From JBGAKG01 sp044224495 (GTDB lineage Bacteria; Myxococcota_A; Polyangia; Polyangiales; Polyangiaceae), in contig JBGAKG010000007.1 in the NCBI GenBank assembly GCA_044224495.1, positions 186,001-250,000 of the forward strand: a DNA stretch of 64,000 nucleotides, given 5' to 3'. Numbering within the stretch: position 1 is the first letter of the stretch; each line of letters opens with the position of its first letter. The notes beneath the pieces are model-generated. The model did not search any database. It was given only the letters and a program-made list of their open reading frames with translations, and was not told the origin of the DNA. Shown one piece after another: positions 26,329 to 34,751 of the stretch. A program made the position numbers and the translations under genes.

Positions 26329-27264
26329 ATGCGCCACCTCGCTCTCGTCGCCCTCGTGCCGCTCGTGCTCGCGCCGCTGGCCTGCAGCTCGGGACCGGAG
26401 CTCTCGCCCGAAGAGGCCGACGACGATCCCGCGGGTGCTCCGCTGATCAGCCACGAGGCGAGCGCGCTCCCGGTCACCGTCGCGGACGGCGCGCGCATCG
26501 CGCTCGACGACATCGGCGTCGTCGCCCCACCGCCCGGGATGCAGGTCGGCATCGACGTGCACCGCGACGACGGAACGACGAGCACGTTCGTGGTCGAGCG
26601 CTCGGTGGACGGCACGGTCCGCGTCGTGGACCTCCCCCCGCTCAGCGTCTCGTCCTCGCCGAACGAGTGCGCCGACCGCGCGTACACGCTCGAGGGCTTC
26701 AAGTGGACGAAGACGCTCGAGTGGTGGTTCCGCGCTTCGTCGACGCCGAAGGGCTACGACGCCGACGCGGTGGAGGACGCGCTCCGCCGCGCCGCCAACG
26801 ACATCACGACGGCGCGGAACTCGTGCGGGCTCATCGATCAGGTGAGCGCCAAGAACGCCTACCGCGGGCGAACGAGCGCGGCGGCGAACATGACGTCGAC
26901 GTCGACGTCGGTGACGTGCGGCAAGCCCGATGGGAAGAACGTCGTCTCGTTCGGTGCGCTCCCCTCGAAGTTCCTCGCCGTGACCTGTTACTGGTACTCG
27001 GGAGGGGCAGCCGTCGAAGCCGACGTCCGCATCGACGCCGCGCATCACGCGTTCTTCGCCGGGGCCACCGTACCGGCGGGCTGCACCAAGCGCTTTTCGA
27101 TCGAAGCGACGATGACGCACGAGTTCGGACACGCGTTCGGCCTCGGTCACGTGGCGGAGGCCAAGCACGGCGCGCTGACGATGAGCACGGCGATGGGCCC
27201 CTGCACGATGGGTCCGGCGAGGCTGGGGCTGGGAGACGTTCGAGGTCTCCGCGCGCTCTACTGA
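26329..27264 (+). CDS. matrixin-like metalloprotease lipoprotein (M10)
   Basis: A 311-residue secreted zinc protease. The signal MRHLALVALVPLVLAPLAC gives lipobox Cys19. A propeptide-like region precedes the catalytic domain, which ends with the metzincin zinc site HEFGHAFGLGH (His264, catalytic Glu265, His268, His274). A Met-turn candidate (LTMSTAMG) follows 15 residues later. It should cleave extracellular proteins, in keeping with a predatory or scavenging lifestyle. The six cysteines of the mature domain probably form disulfides. The start is chosen from the lipobox; longer frames extend across the divergent promoter. Confidence 0.88.
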   Translation: MRHLALVALVPLVLAPLACSSGPELSPEEADDDPAGAPLISHEASALPVTVADGARIALDDIGVVAPPPGMQVGIDVHRDDGTTSTFVVERSVDGTVRVVDLPPLSVSSSPNECADRAYTLEGFKWTKTLEWWFRASSTPKGYDADAVEDALRRAANDITTARNSCGLIDQVSAKNAYRGRTSAAANMTSTSTSVTCGKPDGKNVVSFGALPSKFLAVTCYWYSGGAAVEADVRIDAAHHAFFAGATVPAGCTKRFSIEATMTHEFGHAFGLGHVAEAKHGALTMSTAMGPCTMGPARLGLGDVRGLRALY

Positions 27265-27284
27265 TTGCCTTATCCTCGGCCGCG

Positions 27285-27815
27285 ATGAAGATCGCGGTGG
27301 TCGGTCCCTCGGGCTCGGGCAAGACCACGCTCGCAGCAGCGCTCGCGCGCCGCTTCGAGGTGCCGCACGTCCAACTCGACGCGCTGCTCTGGGGGCCGCG
27401 GTGGACGAAGGCCGACGCCGCGAGCTTCGATGCCCGCGTCGACGAAGCCACCCGTGGCGATCACTGGGTCGTCGACGGCAACCACGCGCTGGGCCTCGAG
27501 CGTGCCGACGTCGTGCTCTGGCTCGACTTCGACCTCCACGTGGTGCTTCCACGGCTCGTGCGACGCACGTTTGCGCGCCTCCTCACGCGCGAGACGCTCT
27601 GGAACGGCAACCGCGAGTCGCTCCGCCAGCACCTGGCGGTCCTTCGCCGCGGCCCGGCGGGACTCGAATGGAACGACGACAGCCTGGTCGTGTGGACCAT
27701 CGGCTCGCACCGTGCCCGCCGCGAGCGCTGGACGCAGAAGCTGCCGCGCCTCCGCGCGCGCGTGCTCCGCGTGCGCCGCCCCGAAGATCTGCCGGCAGCG
27801 CTCGAGCTCGTCTGA
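27285..27815 (+). CDS. small P-loop kinase (adenylate-kinase/topology-modulation like)
   Basis: A 176-residue nucleotide-binding protein. Walker A is complete (GPSGSGKTTLA at residues 7-17). LDALLWGPRWTK matches the substrate loop of the FlaR/topology-modulation type kinases, and VVDGNHALGLERADVVLWLD supplies the Walker B strand. RRTFARLL and RHLAV-like basic helices form a lid. The substrate is unknown; family names such as topology modulation protein are historical. It lies 20 bp after the matrixin gene, and its stop abuts that of the convergent neighbour. Confidence 0.88.
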   Translation: MKIAVVGPSGSGKTTLAAALARRFEVPHVQLDALLWGPRWTKADAASFDARVDEATRGDHWVVDGNHALGLERADVVLWLDFDLHVVLPRLVRRTFARLLTRETLWNGNRESLRQHLAVLRRGPAGLEWNDDSLVVWTIGSHRARRERWTQKLPRLRARVLRVRRPEDLPAALELV

Positions 27816-28226
27816 CTACTTCTTCGGCGCCATGTTCTCGAACGTCTCCGCCTCCGTCCATCGCGGATGATCGCCCGCGAACGCGAAACCGTCCGGCTTC
27901 CGGTCGTGGAAGATCTCGAGCGCCATCTTGAAGGGCGCCTGATCGTCGAACGCACCCACGCTCATCATGTGCTTCGAGATCGGCTTCAAGTAGTAGAAGA
28001 GCGTCGTCCCGCACGTCTTGCAGAAGCCGCGCTCCGCCCAGTCCGACGAGACGTAGCGCCCGATGTGCTCCTCGCCCTCGAACGTCACGGACTTGGTTCG
28101 GACCGCCATGAACGGCCCGCCGGACCAGCGCCGGCACATCCCGCAGTGGCACGCGCTGAAGTTGGTGGTCACGCCCTCGGCGCTGAACTTCACGGCGCCG
28201 CACAGACATTTGCCCGTCATCGACAT
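27816..28226 (-). CDS. GFA/CENP-V family zinc protein
   Basis: A 136-residue protein of the glutathione-dependent formaldehyde-activating (GFA) fold. All zinc ligands are visible: CLCGAVKF near the N-terminus, CHCGMCRRW, and CKTCGTTLFYY. Family members have been linked to formaldehyde-glutathione chemistry, but most, like this one, have no proven substrate. It is divergent from a zinc-ribbon protein 23 bp away and abuts the convergent P-loop kinase. Confidence 0.9.
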   Translation of the reverse strand: MSMTGKCLCGAVKFSAEGVTTNFSACHCGMCRRWSGGPFMAVRTKSVTFEGEEHIGRYVSSDWAERGFCKTCGTTLFYYLKPISKHMMSVGAFDDQAPFKMALEIFHDRKPDGFAFAGDHPRWTEAETFENMAPKK

Positions 28227-28249
28227 GGCTTCACGATAGCCTGAACGCC

Positions 28250-28999
28250 ATGGCTCACTGCGAGAACTGCGGCGGCCCGATCACGCTGGGCGAAGCGCCG
28301 GTCAAGTGCGAGTTCTGCGACACGGTCAACGCTCCGCGACCGAAGCAGGTCGTCGTCCAAGTTCCGGTGCCGGTCTCGATCGTCCAGCAGGTCGCCCCCG
28401 CCGGGAGCGCGCCGGCCAACGAGAAGCGATGCCCGCACTGCAAGAAGCGCCTCGTGACCGTCGTCGCGCTCGACGTCTCCCTCTCGGGTTGCGGCGCGTG
28501 CGGTGGCATCTGGGTCGACAACGCCTCCGCGCGCAAGGTGCTCGCCAAACCCGAGGCGGTGTTCGCGGACCTCGCCCGCCGCGCCGCTGCGGGCGCGAGC
28601 GGCTCGCGCGGCAAGGCCGACAAGCCCACGTGCGCGGAGTGTCCCGCCGTCCTCGATCGCGTGCGCGTGCACGGGCTCGAGCTCGACGTGTGCTCCGATC
28701 ACGGGACCTGGTTCGACGCCTACGAGCTCGATGGGCTCGTGCGCGCGATGGCCAACGGCGTCTCCGCCGACGCGGCACCGACCGTGAAGTGCCAGACGTG
28801 CCACCGCGCGATCCCGCAGGACCGCGCCAACGTCACCCCGAACGGCCTCGAGTGCGACGGCTGCTGGCGCCAAGAAGTGCGTGCCCAGAACGACGCTGCC
28901 GATGCCGCGGCGATGCAGCGAGACGGCGCGGTGGTGGCGGGAGTGGTCCTGGGCGTCGCAGCAGCGATGCTCGGCGCGATGACGGACGCGAAGCGCTAA
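28250..28999 (+). CDS. multi-zinc-ribbon protein with C-terminal hydrophobic segment
   Basis: A 249-residue protein with serial Cys motifs. They are CENCGGP/CEFCDT at residues 4-25, CPHCKKR/CGACGGIWVD at about 63-85, CAEC with CSDHGTWFD at about 126-150, and CQTC/CDGC at about 183-205. The middle pairs match the TFIIB-like (zf-TFIIB) ribbon with its WvD/WfD signature. A hydrophobic stretch (VVAGVVLGVAAAMLGAM) near the C-terminus may anchor it. The role is unknown. A GTGCCC repeat block follows the stop. Confidence 0.85.
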   Translation: MAHCENCGGPITLGEAPVKCEFCDTVNAPRPKQVVVQVPVPVSIVQQVAPAGSAPANEKRCPHCKKRLVTVVALDVSLSGCGACGGIWVDNASARKVLAKPEAVFADLARRAAAGASGSRGKADKPTCAECPAVLDRVRVHGLELDVCSDHGTWFDAYELDGLVRAMANGVSADAAPTVKCQTCHRAIPQDRANVTPNGLECDGCWRQEVRAQNDAADAAAMQRDGAVVAGVVLGVAAAMLGAMTDAKR

Positions 29000-29024
29000 C
29001 CCGTCACCGCTCAGTCCCTTTTTC

Positions 29025-29171
29025 GTGCCCGTGCCCGTGCCCGTGCCCGTGCCCGTGCCCGAACGACGCCGCTGGCAGCTCGGATCCGTGATCGAGTCGC
29101 ATCACGTCCAAACGGTCGCCGAACCCGAGCCTCGTTCTCTCTCGCCCGCGCTCGGGCACGGGCACGGGCAC
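29025..29171. repeat. GTGCCC hexamer array with inverted partner
   Basis: Six perfect tandem copies of GTGCCC at 29025-29060 are followed 93 bp later by three tandem copies of the reverse complement GGGCAC at 29154-29171. The two arms could pair over 18 bp into a long hairpin. The block fills most of the 206-bp gap (29000-29205) between convergent genes. A short His/Gly-rich frame through it is a by-product of the repeat. Confidence 0.75.
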
Positions 29172-29205
29172 GTGAAGATATGAGGGCACCCTAGCCCCGA
29201 GCAGC

Positions 29206-29664
29206 TCAGGGCCGGCGGCCGAGGGCCACGCGCACGACGATCGCCGAGACGACCATCGGCACGAGCGCCGCGATCGCGACGGTCCACGGGCCCATCTTCC
29301 ACCAGCGGTGGGGCGAGTACGCCAGGTAACTCGCGATCGGGATGAGCGACGCGAGGCACGCGCGCCCCCACGCCCGGAGCCCGTTCTCGAGCGCGCGCAA
29401 GCGAACGGCGAGGAGGAGCAAGTCGATCGCGGCCTGGATGGCGGCGAAGATGGGCGCCCACAGCGTGGCCACCGCGAGCCCGACCACCAGGAAGGCGGTG
29501 CGGGGGACGTAGTCCGGCAGGGGCCCCAGGAACGAGTAGGCCGCCACGGACCCGTAGGCCACGAGGAACGGGGCGATCATGACCGGGAAGATCCAGCCCG
29601 GGATGGACGCGCGCTTGTAGGGGGTCTCGGGCTTGGACGTGGTCTGGGGATCGGTGTCGCTCAT
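29206..29664 (-). CDS. small multi-pass membrane protein
   Basis: A 152-residue inner-membrane protein with a polar 20-residue N-terminus and four hydrophobic segments (WIFPVMIAPFLVAYGSVAAY, then RTAFLVVGLAVATLWAPIF, LASLIPIASYLAYS and MGPWTVAIAALVPMVVSAIV). No family is recognised. It is divergent from the GH31 gene 96 bp away and convergent with the zinc-ribbon protein across the hexamer repeat. Confidence 0.8.
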   Translation of the reverse strand: MSDTDPQTTSKPETPYKRASIPGWIFPVMIAPFLVAYGSVAAYSFLGPLPDYVPRTAFLVVGLAVATLWAPIFAAIQAAIDLLLLAVRLRALENGLRAWGRACLASLIPIASYLAYSPHRWWKMGPWTVAIAALVPMVVSAIVVRVALGRRP

Positions 29665-29760
29665 CCGGCTGCTCTCCAGGAGTTCTACGGAACAAGTCTA
29701 CGAAAGATTCCGGGGCCCGCACGACCCCCAACGTTTCTTTGCACTGCTACAGTGGCCCCC

Positions 29761-31560
29761 ATGGTGCGCGCTCGGCACGTGGTGGCCTCGGTCGGTCTCG
29801 TCTCCGTACTCGCTTGCTCCTCCGATCCTGTGGCCACGCCGCCCGACCCGTGCAAGCGGACCGACCACGACACCCTGGGCCCGAACACGCCTGGCACCCC
29901 GCGTTGGGCCTTTCTTCCCTGGATTTCCAAGGACATCTCGACCGGTCCGGACACCTACGATTTCGTCGGTGGGTTCCAGTCGCGCGACATCCCCGTCGGG
30001 GCGGTCGTCCTCGATAGCCCCTGGGAGACCCACTACAACACCTACACGCCCAACCCGAAGCGCTACCCCGACTTCGGCAAGATGGTCGCCGACATGCACG
30101 CGAAGGGCGTGAAGGTCGTGCTGTGGACCACGTCGATGATGAACACCTCGGGCCTCGACAGCGAGCCCGGCGGCGATCTCTACGACGGCCCGTCGCCCAA
30201 CTACGCCGAAGGCGAGAAGTGCGGCTACTACATCGACGACGCCCAGAGCGTCTTCTGGTGGAAGGGCTACGGCGCCGCGATCGACTTCTCCAACCCCGAC
30301 GGCGCGGCGTGGCTCCACCGGCTCACCGATCAAGTCCTGGACCTCGGCGTCGACGGGTGGAAGCTCGACTTCGGCGAGAGCTACATCGGCCACGACCCCG
30401 TGAAGACGTTCGCCGGCACCGTGCCGCTCCAGACCTACTCGGAGGGGTACTACACGGACTTCCTCGCCTACGGGCGGAAGAAGCGCGGGCCGGAGTTCCT
30501 CACGATGGTCCGGGCATGGGACGAGTCCTACCAGCACAAGGGCCGCTTCTTCGCGCGGAGGGACGACGCTCCGGTCGCCTGGATGGGCGACAACCGGCGC
30601 GACTGGGTCGGCATCGCGGACGCGCTCGACGAGATGTTCCGCTCGGCGCAAGCGGGCTACGCCGTGCTCGGCTCGGACGTGGGCGGGTACCTGAACCTGG
30701 ACGACAAGAACCTGGGCGGGCCCGAGATCCCGTTCGACGCCGAGAACTTCCACCGCTGGGTCGCGATGGGCGCGATGACACCGTTCTTCCAGCTCCACGG
30801 GCGCGCGAACCTCACGCCGTGGACGATCCCGGGCGAGACCAAAGAAGAGACGGTGGACATGTATCGCTTCTGGGCGAAGCTCCACACCGCGCTCGTCCCA
30901 TTTTGGGCCAGCGAGGCCGCGCGCGCCTGGGCGAGCAAGACGAGCATCGTCGCTCCGATCGGCGCCGACCCCACGGCGTGGGCCAACGACTACCGGTACC
31001 AACTTGGTAACGCGTTTCTCGTCGCGCCCATCATCGCGGCCGGCGGCAAGCGTGACGTTCCCCTCCCCGCCGGCGCCACGTGGGTCGATTTCTGGACCGG
31101 CGCCGAGTACGCCGGGGGCACCACGCTCCCCGCGTACGACGCCACCGACGTGAAGCGGCTCCCCTTGTTCCTCAAGGAAGGGGCGATCGTCCCGATGGAC
31201 GTCGTCGACGCGGCGAACGGGCTCGGCACGGCCGCCTCCAAGGGCACGCTGACGGTGCTCGTCGTGCCGAGCGCGAGCGCGAGCTTCGAGCTCGTCGCCG
31301 AGGACGGGACGAAGAGCACCCTCGGCGTCACCAAGGACACTGCGATCCACCTCACGGCGAGCGCGCTCGGGAAGACGACGATCTTCCGCGTGCAGGCGAA
31401 GGCGGGCGTGACGAGCGTCAAGAAGGGCGCGACCCCGCTCGACGCGAAGGCCACCCGCGGCGACTTCGACAGCGCGGCCGAGGGGTACTTCGTCGAGGCC
31501 CCGTACGTCTGGGTGAAGGTCGCGGCGTCGCCGAGCGCGGTGGCGGTCGACCTCCAATGA
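29761..31560 (+). CDS. exported glycoside hydrolase family 31 enzyme
   Basis: A 599-residue lipoprotein (signal ending VSVLAC) with a GH31 catalytic barrel. The nucleophile Asp203 lies in DGWKLDFGE, and the acid/base candidate Asp277 lies in WMGDNRRDW. GSDVGGY and TPFFQLHGRAN further match the family. The C-terminal beta domains follow from about residue 420. GH31 enzymes cleave alpha-glucosides, alpha-xylosides or sulfoquinovosides; I cannot choose between these. At 599 residues it lacks much of the large N-terminal domain of classical members. The stop overlaps the next start (ATGA). Confidence 0.9.
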   Translation: MVRARHVVASVGLVSVLACSSDPVATPPDPCKRTDHDTLGPNTPGTPRWAFLPWISKDISTGPDTYDFVGGFQSRDIPVGAVVLDSPWETHYNTYTPNPKRYPDFGKMVADMHAKGVKVVLWTTSMMNTSGLDSEPGGDLYDGPSPNYAEGEKCGYYIDDAQSVFWWKGYGAAIDFSNPDGAAWLHRLTDQVLDLGVDGWKLDFGESYIGHDPVKTFAGTVPLQTYSEGYYTDFLAYGRKKRGPEFLTMVRAWDESYQHKGRFFARRDDAPVAWMGDNRRDWVGIADALDEMFRSAQAGYAVLGSDVGGYLNLDDKNLGGPEIPFDAENFHRWVAMGAMTPFFQLHGRANLTPWTIPGETKEETVDMYRFWAKLHTALVPFWASEAARAWASKTSIVAPIGADPTAWANDYRYQLGNAFLVAPIIAAGGKRDVPLPAGATWVDFWTGAEYAGGTTLPAYDATDVKRLPLFLKEGAIVPMDVVDAANGLGTAASKGTLTVLVVPSASASFELVAEDGTKSTLGVTKDTAIHLTASALGKTTIFRVQAKAGVTSVKKGATPLDAKATRGDFDSAAEGYFVEAPYVWVKVAASPSAVAVDLQ

Positions 31561-31895
31561 CGGGGTCGGCGTTCAAGAAGCTCGCGCTCTCCTTCGCCGG
31601 GACCGAGGCGCGCCCGCACTTCGACCGCACGGCCTTCCGCACGACGCGGAAGACGTTCGCGACGCTCGCCGCCGACGGGAAGGACGCGAACGTCATGCTC
31701 GACGCGGATGCACAAGATGCATTCTGCAACCTTCACCCGACCTGGGCCCGACCCGTCGCGGGGGGCTGGGGGCGCATGGGTTGGACGACGCTCCTGCTCG
31801 CGAAGGCAGACGCGGCCGAGGTGAAGAAGCTCCTGGCCGACGCCTACGCCTTGGCTCTGCCGGCGCCCAAGCGTCCGCGCCCCAAGCGCCGCTGA
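31557..31895 (+). CDS. MmcQ/YjbR family protein
   Basis: A 112-residue small protein of the MmcQ/YjbR fold, a double-wing DNA-binding-like domain of unproven function. Family features: an acidic/basic N-terminal helix, KTFATLAADGKDANVML on the beta sheet, and GGWGRMGWTTLLL. It begins inside the stop of the GH31 gene (ATGA), so the two are coupled. Its 3' end overlaps the convergent DNA glycosylase gene by 52 bp, which covers its basic tail (PKRPRPKRR). Confidence 0.85.
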   Translation: MTGSAFKKLALSFAGTEARPHFDRTAFRTTRKTFATLAADGKDANVMLDADAQDAFCNLHPTWARPVAGGWGRMGWTTLLLAKADAAEVKKLLADAYALALPAPKRPRPKRR

Positions 31896-32677
31896 CATCC
31901 GCCGCAGAACGTCGTCGTGCGACCGCCGAGCTCGATCCGCTGGAGAACCGTCTTGCAGCGCGGGCACGGGGTGCCCTTGCGTCCGTAGATCATGAACGGG
32001 TTCTCTTCGCCCTCGTCGCCTTTGGCGAGATCGGCCAGCGTCCGCTCGATCGTCCAGTGGAGCCCGCGCACGAGGGCCGAGACCTCCTTCGCCGCGAGCG
32101 AGCTCGCCCGCGAGCGCGGATCGATCCCCGCCTTCCAGAGCGCTTCGATCGCTTGGATGTTGCCGACCCCGGCGAGCAAGGTCTGATCGAGCAGCACCTC
32201 CTTGATCGTCGTCTTCTTCCGGCGCGCGAGCTTCGCGAGGAGGCGCGCCTCGTCGATGCCTTCGATCAGCGGGTCGGGCCCGAGCTTCTTCCACGTCGGC
32301 GTGTCCGCCGTCGCGAGAGTCATCCCTCCCCAGCGGCGCGCGTCGACGTAGGAGACCCGCATCGACTTCTTCCCGCGCTTCACGTCGATCGCGACGCGCT
32401 CGAACCGCAGCGGCGGCGCCCCCGCTCGCGACGGCTCGAACCAACCCGACATCGCGAGGTGCCCGAACATCAGCGAACCGTCGTCGAACGTCCAGCGCAG
32501 CCACTTGCCGCGCCGCTCGATCTTCTTCACCACCCGCCCGACGAGCGCGCTCTCGAACGCGCGCGGCTTCGGCTTCACGGCGCGCGTGTCGTGCGCGGCG
32601 ACGTGCACGATCGTCGCGCCCTTCATCCAGCGCTCGAGGTTCCGGCGCGTGTGCTCGACCTCCGGCAGCTCCGGCAT
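31844..32677 (-). CDS. mutM: formamidopyrimidine-DNA glycosylase family (Fpg/MutM)
   Basis: A 277-residue base-excision repair enzyme that removes oxidised purines and nicks the abasic site. The catalytic N-terminal Pro follows the initiator Met (PELPEVEHTRR), and the conserved Lys is in ERRGKWLRW. A helix-two-turn-helix (LDQTLLAGVGNIQAIEALW) and a C-terminal zinc finger (CPRCKTVLQ, then FCGGCQ) complete the family plan. A basic tail of about 15 residues extends past the zinc finger and lies in the overlap with the YjbR-like gene. A Nei-type activity cannot be fully excluded. Confidence 0.9.
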   Translation of the reverse strand: MPELPEVEHTRRNLERWMKGATIVHVAAHDTRAVKPKPRAFESALVGRVVKKIERRGKWLRWTFDDGSLMFGHLAMSGWFEPSRAGAPPLRFERVAIDVKRGKKSMRVSYVDARRWGGMTLATADTPTWKKLGPDPLIEGIDEARLLAKLARRKKTTIKEVLLDQTLLAGVGNIQAIEALWKAGIDPRSRASSLAAKEVSALVRGLHWTIERTLADLAKGDEGEENPFMIYGRKGTPCPRCKTVLQRIELGGRTTTFCGGCQRRLGRGRLGAGRAKA

Positions 32678-32679
32678 CG

Positions 32680-33207
32680 TCAGTTGCCCGCGAGGAGCTG
32701 CTGCAGGCGCGGCGTGATCTCGTCGACCGCGCCCTCGCCCTTGATCGAGCCGGAGATCCCGCGCCCGCTCGCGTGGCCGTCGGCGTTGGGCACGCCGAAG
32801 TAGGGGATGTACGTCGTCGTGTAGCCCGCGAGCTCCAGCCGCTTCCCGTCGGCGTCGAGATCGAACTCGACGAGCGTGAGCTTCGGGAACGTCGCGTCGA
32901 GCTTGCCCTGCTCGACGGCGCGGTGGAAGCGCTGGCACGGCTCGCACCACTTCGCGCCGATATAGACGAGGACCTGGCGCTGCGTCTTCGCCGCGGTGTC
33001 GATCTGGCCCTTGATGAGCTGGGCGACCTCGCCGCGATCGGCGTGGACGACCTCGACCTTGCCGGACGGAGCCGCGGCGGTGCCGACGGCGCCGCTACCG
33101 GCAGCCGGGTCGGCGCGGGCCGGGAGGGGTTTGTCCTCGTCCGCGCGGGTGCAGCCGAGCGCGAACGCGAACACGAAGGTGAGAGGAGCGAGGAGGCGGC
33201 GAGTCAT
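32680..33207 (-). CDS. thioredoxin-like lipoprotein
   Basis: A 175-residue periplasmic thiol-disulfide protein. The signal MTRRLLAPLTFVFAFALGC gives lipobox Cys19, followed by a spacer and a thioredoxin fold with active site AKWCEPCQRF. The proline after the active site expected in the cis-Pro loop is in TTTYIPYFGV. It should reduce or form disulfides in exported proteins. It lies 2 bp upstream of the DNA glycosylase gene. The N-terminus overlaps possible early starts of the divergent DUF2804 gene. Confidence 0.86.
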   Translation of the reverse strand: MTRRLLAPLTFVFAFALGCTRADEDKPLPARADPAAGSGAVGTAAAPSGKVEVVHADRGEVAQLIKGQIDTAAKTQRQVLVYIGAKWCEPCQRFHRAVEQGKLDATFPKLTLVEFDLDADGKRLELAGYTTTYIPYFGVPNADGHASGRGISGSIKGEGAVDEITPRLQQLLAGN

Positions 33208-33223
33208 GGTTCAATGGGAGGTC

Positions 33224-34252
33224 ATGACTCGAACGCTGACGGAGGTCCCCGACACGGTCATCGACGAATCACTCAAGACGATTCGGTTCGGATCCTACCG
33301 CGGAGCCTTTCCTCGTGTCGACCTGTCCCCCATCGCGGGACCGCTCGCCTCACGCTTCCGCCGGAAACGCTGGGTGTACGTGATCGTCGCACGCGAGCCC
33401 TGGGTGCTGACGCTCGCCACGGTGCACCTCGGCTACCTCGCCAGCGCGTTCGTGCACCTCTACGATTCACGCTCCAAGCGCTTCGTCGTCGAGCAGACGG
33501 TCCTGCGGACGCCGCTCGCCCTGCGCCTGGGCGATCTCGCGACCCACCGCTACGCCCGCTTCATCTCGAAGCCCCTCAGCACCACGATTCACCGCCCGAC
33601 GGCGCCCGAAGGCCCGATGACGGTGACCCTGAAGAGCCGGGCTTCCGGCGGACCGAGCCTCGAGCTCGACGCGGAGCTGGACCCGCTCGGCGTCCCTCCG
33701 TCGATCACCGCGGTCGCCAAGATCCCCGGTGGCGTCGTGAACGTGACCGAGAAGCGCGGGCCCTTCCCCGTCCGCGGCACGCTCGTCGTCGGCGGCGAGC
33801 GCTTCGAGCTCGCCGAGGGCTGGGGGGGCTACGACACCACATCCGGCCTCCTCGCCCGCGACACGCGCTGGCGCTGGGCGTTCGCCCTCGGCAAGGACGC
33901 GCGCGGCGAGCCCTTCGCGCTGAACCTCGTGGACGGGTTCGTCGGTGAGGCCGAGTGCGCCGCGTTCGCCTTCGGCGCCACGCACGCCCTGCCCGAGGGC
34001 CGGATCACCTACGACGCGGCGGCGCCGCTCTCGCCGTGGCGCGTCACGAGCGACGGCGGCGCGGTCGATCTCCGCTTCGAGCCGGGCGCCATCCTGACGG
34101 AGCAGCGCGACTACGGGGTGATCTCGACGCGGTTCCTCCAACCCACCGGCCGCTACTTCGGGACGGTGCGCCTCGAGGGCGGGGGCACCCCGCGGACCCT
34201 CGAGCTCGACGGAGCACCGGGCGTCGCCGAGGATCAAGCGCTACGATGGTGA
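33224..34252 (+). CDS. DUF2804 family protein
   Basis: A 342-residue protein matching the DUF2804 pattern: WVYVIVAREPWVLTLATVHL near the N-terminus, ALNLVDGFVGEAE in the middle and a beta-rich C-terminus. The fold is likely a lipocalin-like or beta-sandwich duplication. The function is unknown; relatives occur near lipid genes. The start at MTRTLTEV has a GGGAGG only 2 bp upstream. An in-frame ATG at 33206 has better spacing to AGGAGG but overlaps the divergent gene, so the start is uncertain by six codons. Confidence 0.85.
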   Translation: MTRTLTEVPDTVIDESLKTIRFGSYRGAFPRVDLSPIAGPLASRFRRKRWVYVIVAREPWVLTLATVHLGYLASAFVHLYDSRSKRFVVEQTVLRTPLALRLGDLATHRYARFISKPLSTTIHRPTAPEGPMTVTLKSRASGGPSLELDAELDPLGVPPSITAVAKIPGGVVNVTEKRGPFPVRGTLVVGGERFELAEGWGGYDTTSGLLARDTRWRWAFALGKDARGEPFALNLVDGFVGEAECAAFAFGATHALPEGRITYDAAAPLSPWRVTSDGGAVDLRFEPGAILTEQRDYGVISTRFLQPTGRYFGTVRLEGGGTPRTLELDGAPGVAEDQALRW

Positions 34253-34290
34253 GAGCGAGCGCACCCCCACCGGCTCCGCGAGCCTCGAGC

Positions 34291-34674
34291 TCAGTGATTC
34301 CTACCGTAGTAGAAGACCGCGTAGATCAGGCCCCCGAGCAGCACCACCGTGACCGCCGCTGCGGTCGCGTTGAGCCACGGCGGGTTCTTGGTCCGCACGG
34401 GCGTCTTGGTGGCCATCATCATCTGCGTCGCGGCGATGACGATCGCATCGAGGCGCTTCTGCGCCTTCGGGCCGAGCTTCTCGTCGTCCTTGACCTTCCG
34501 GTAGCGCCCCGCGAGATCGGGGAGCTTGTGCCGCCGCAGCGCGAACTCGAGGAGCGCGGCGTGCACTTTGTCCTCTTCCCAGGCCTCGAGCGCGCGGTCC
34601 CACAACGTCTCGAGGATCACGTCTCCTTTGCCGTCGTCGGTCGGGTCCGCGACGGGCGGCTCGGTCTCGGTCAC
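34291..34674 (-). CDS. small tail-anchored protein, unknown
   Basis: A 127-residue protein starting at GTG. An acidic N-terminus is followed by an Ala/Leu/Trp-rich helical domain (DRALEAWEEDKVHAALLEFA) reminiscent of a degenerate TPR unit. It ends with a single C-terminal membrane helix (ATAAAVTVVLLGGLIYAVFYY). Tail-anchored topology would leave the helical domain in the cytoplasm. No family is named. It diverges from the peroxiredoxin gene 77 bp away. Confidence 0.8.
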   Translation of the reverse strand: MTETEPPVADPTDDGKGDVILETLWDRALEAWEEDKVHAALLEFALRRHKLPDLAGRYRKVKDDEKLGPKAQKRLDAIVIAATQMMMATKTPVRTKNPPWLNATAAAVTVVLLGGLIYAVFYYGRNH

Positions 34675-34751
34675 GGCGCTGAGCGTAGCGCAGATCCGAT
34701 TGCGCGCGGGCCGCGCAACAGGCGGTGCCTCTCGAGCATCGAGGGATCAGG

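Noticed and set aside
29025..29060. CRISPR-like array
   Set aside because: Units are 6 bp with no spacers and no cas genes.
29004..29189. 61-residue minus-strand frame with HGHGHGHGHGH
   Set aside because: The His/Gly run is just translation of the GTGCCC repeat; no ribosome site or conserved sequence.
33206..33223. Earlier ATG for the DUF2804 gene
   Set aside because: It has a better-spaced AGGAGG but those bases are codons of the divergent thioredoxin-like gene; the start is left at 33224 as uncertain.
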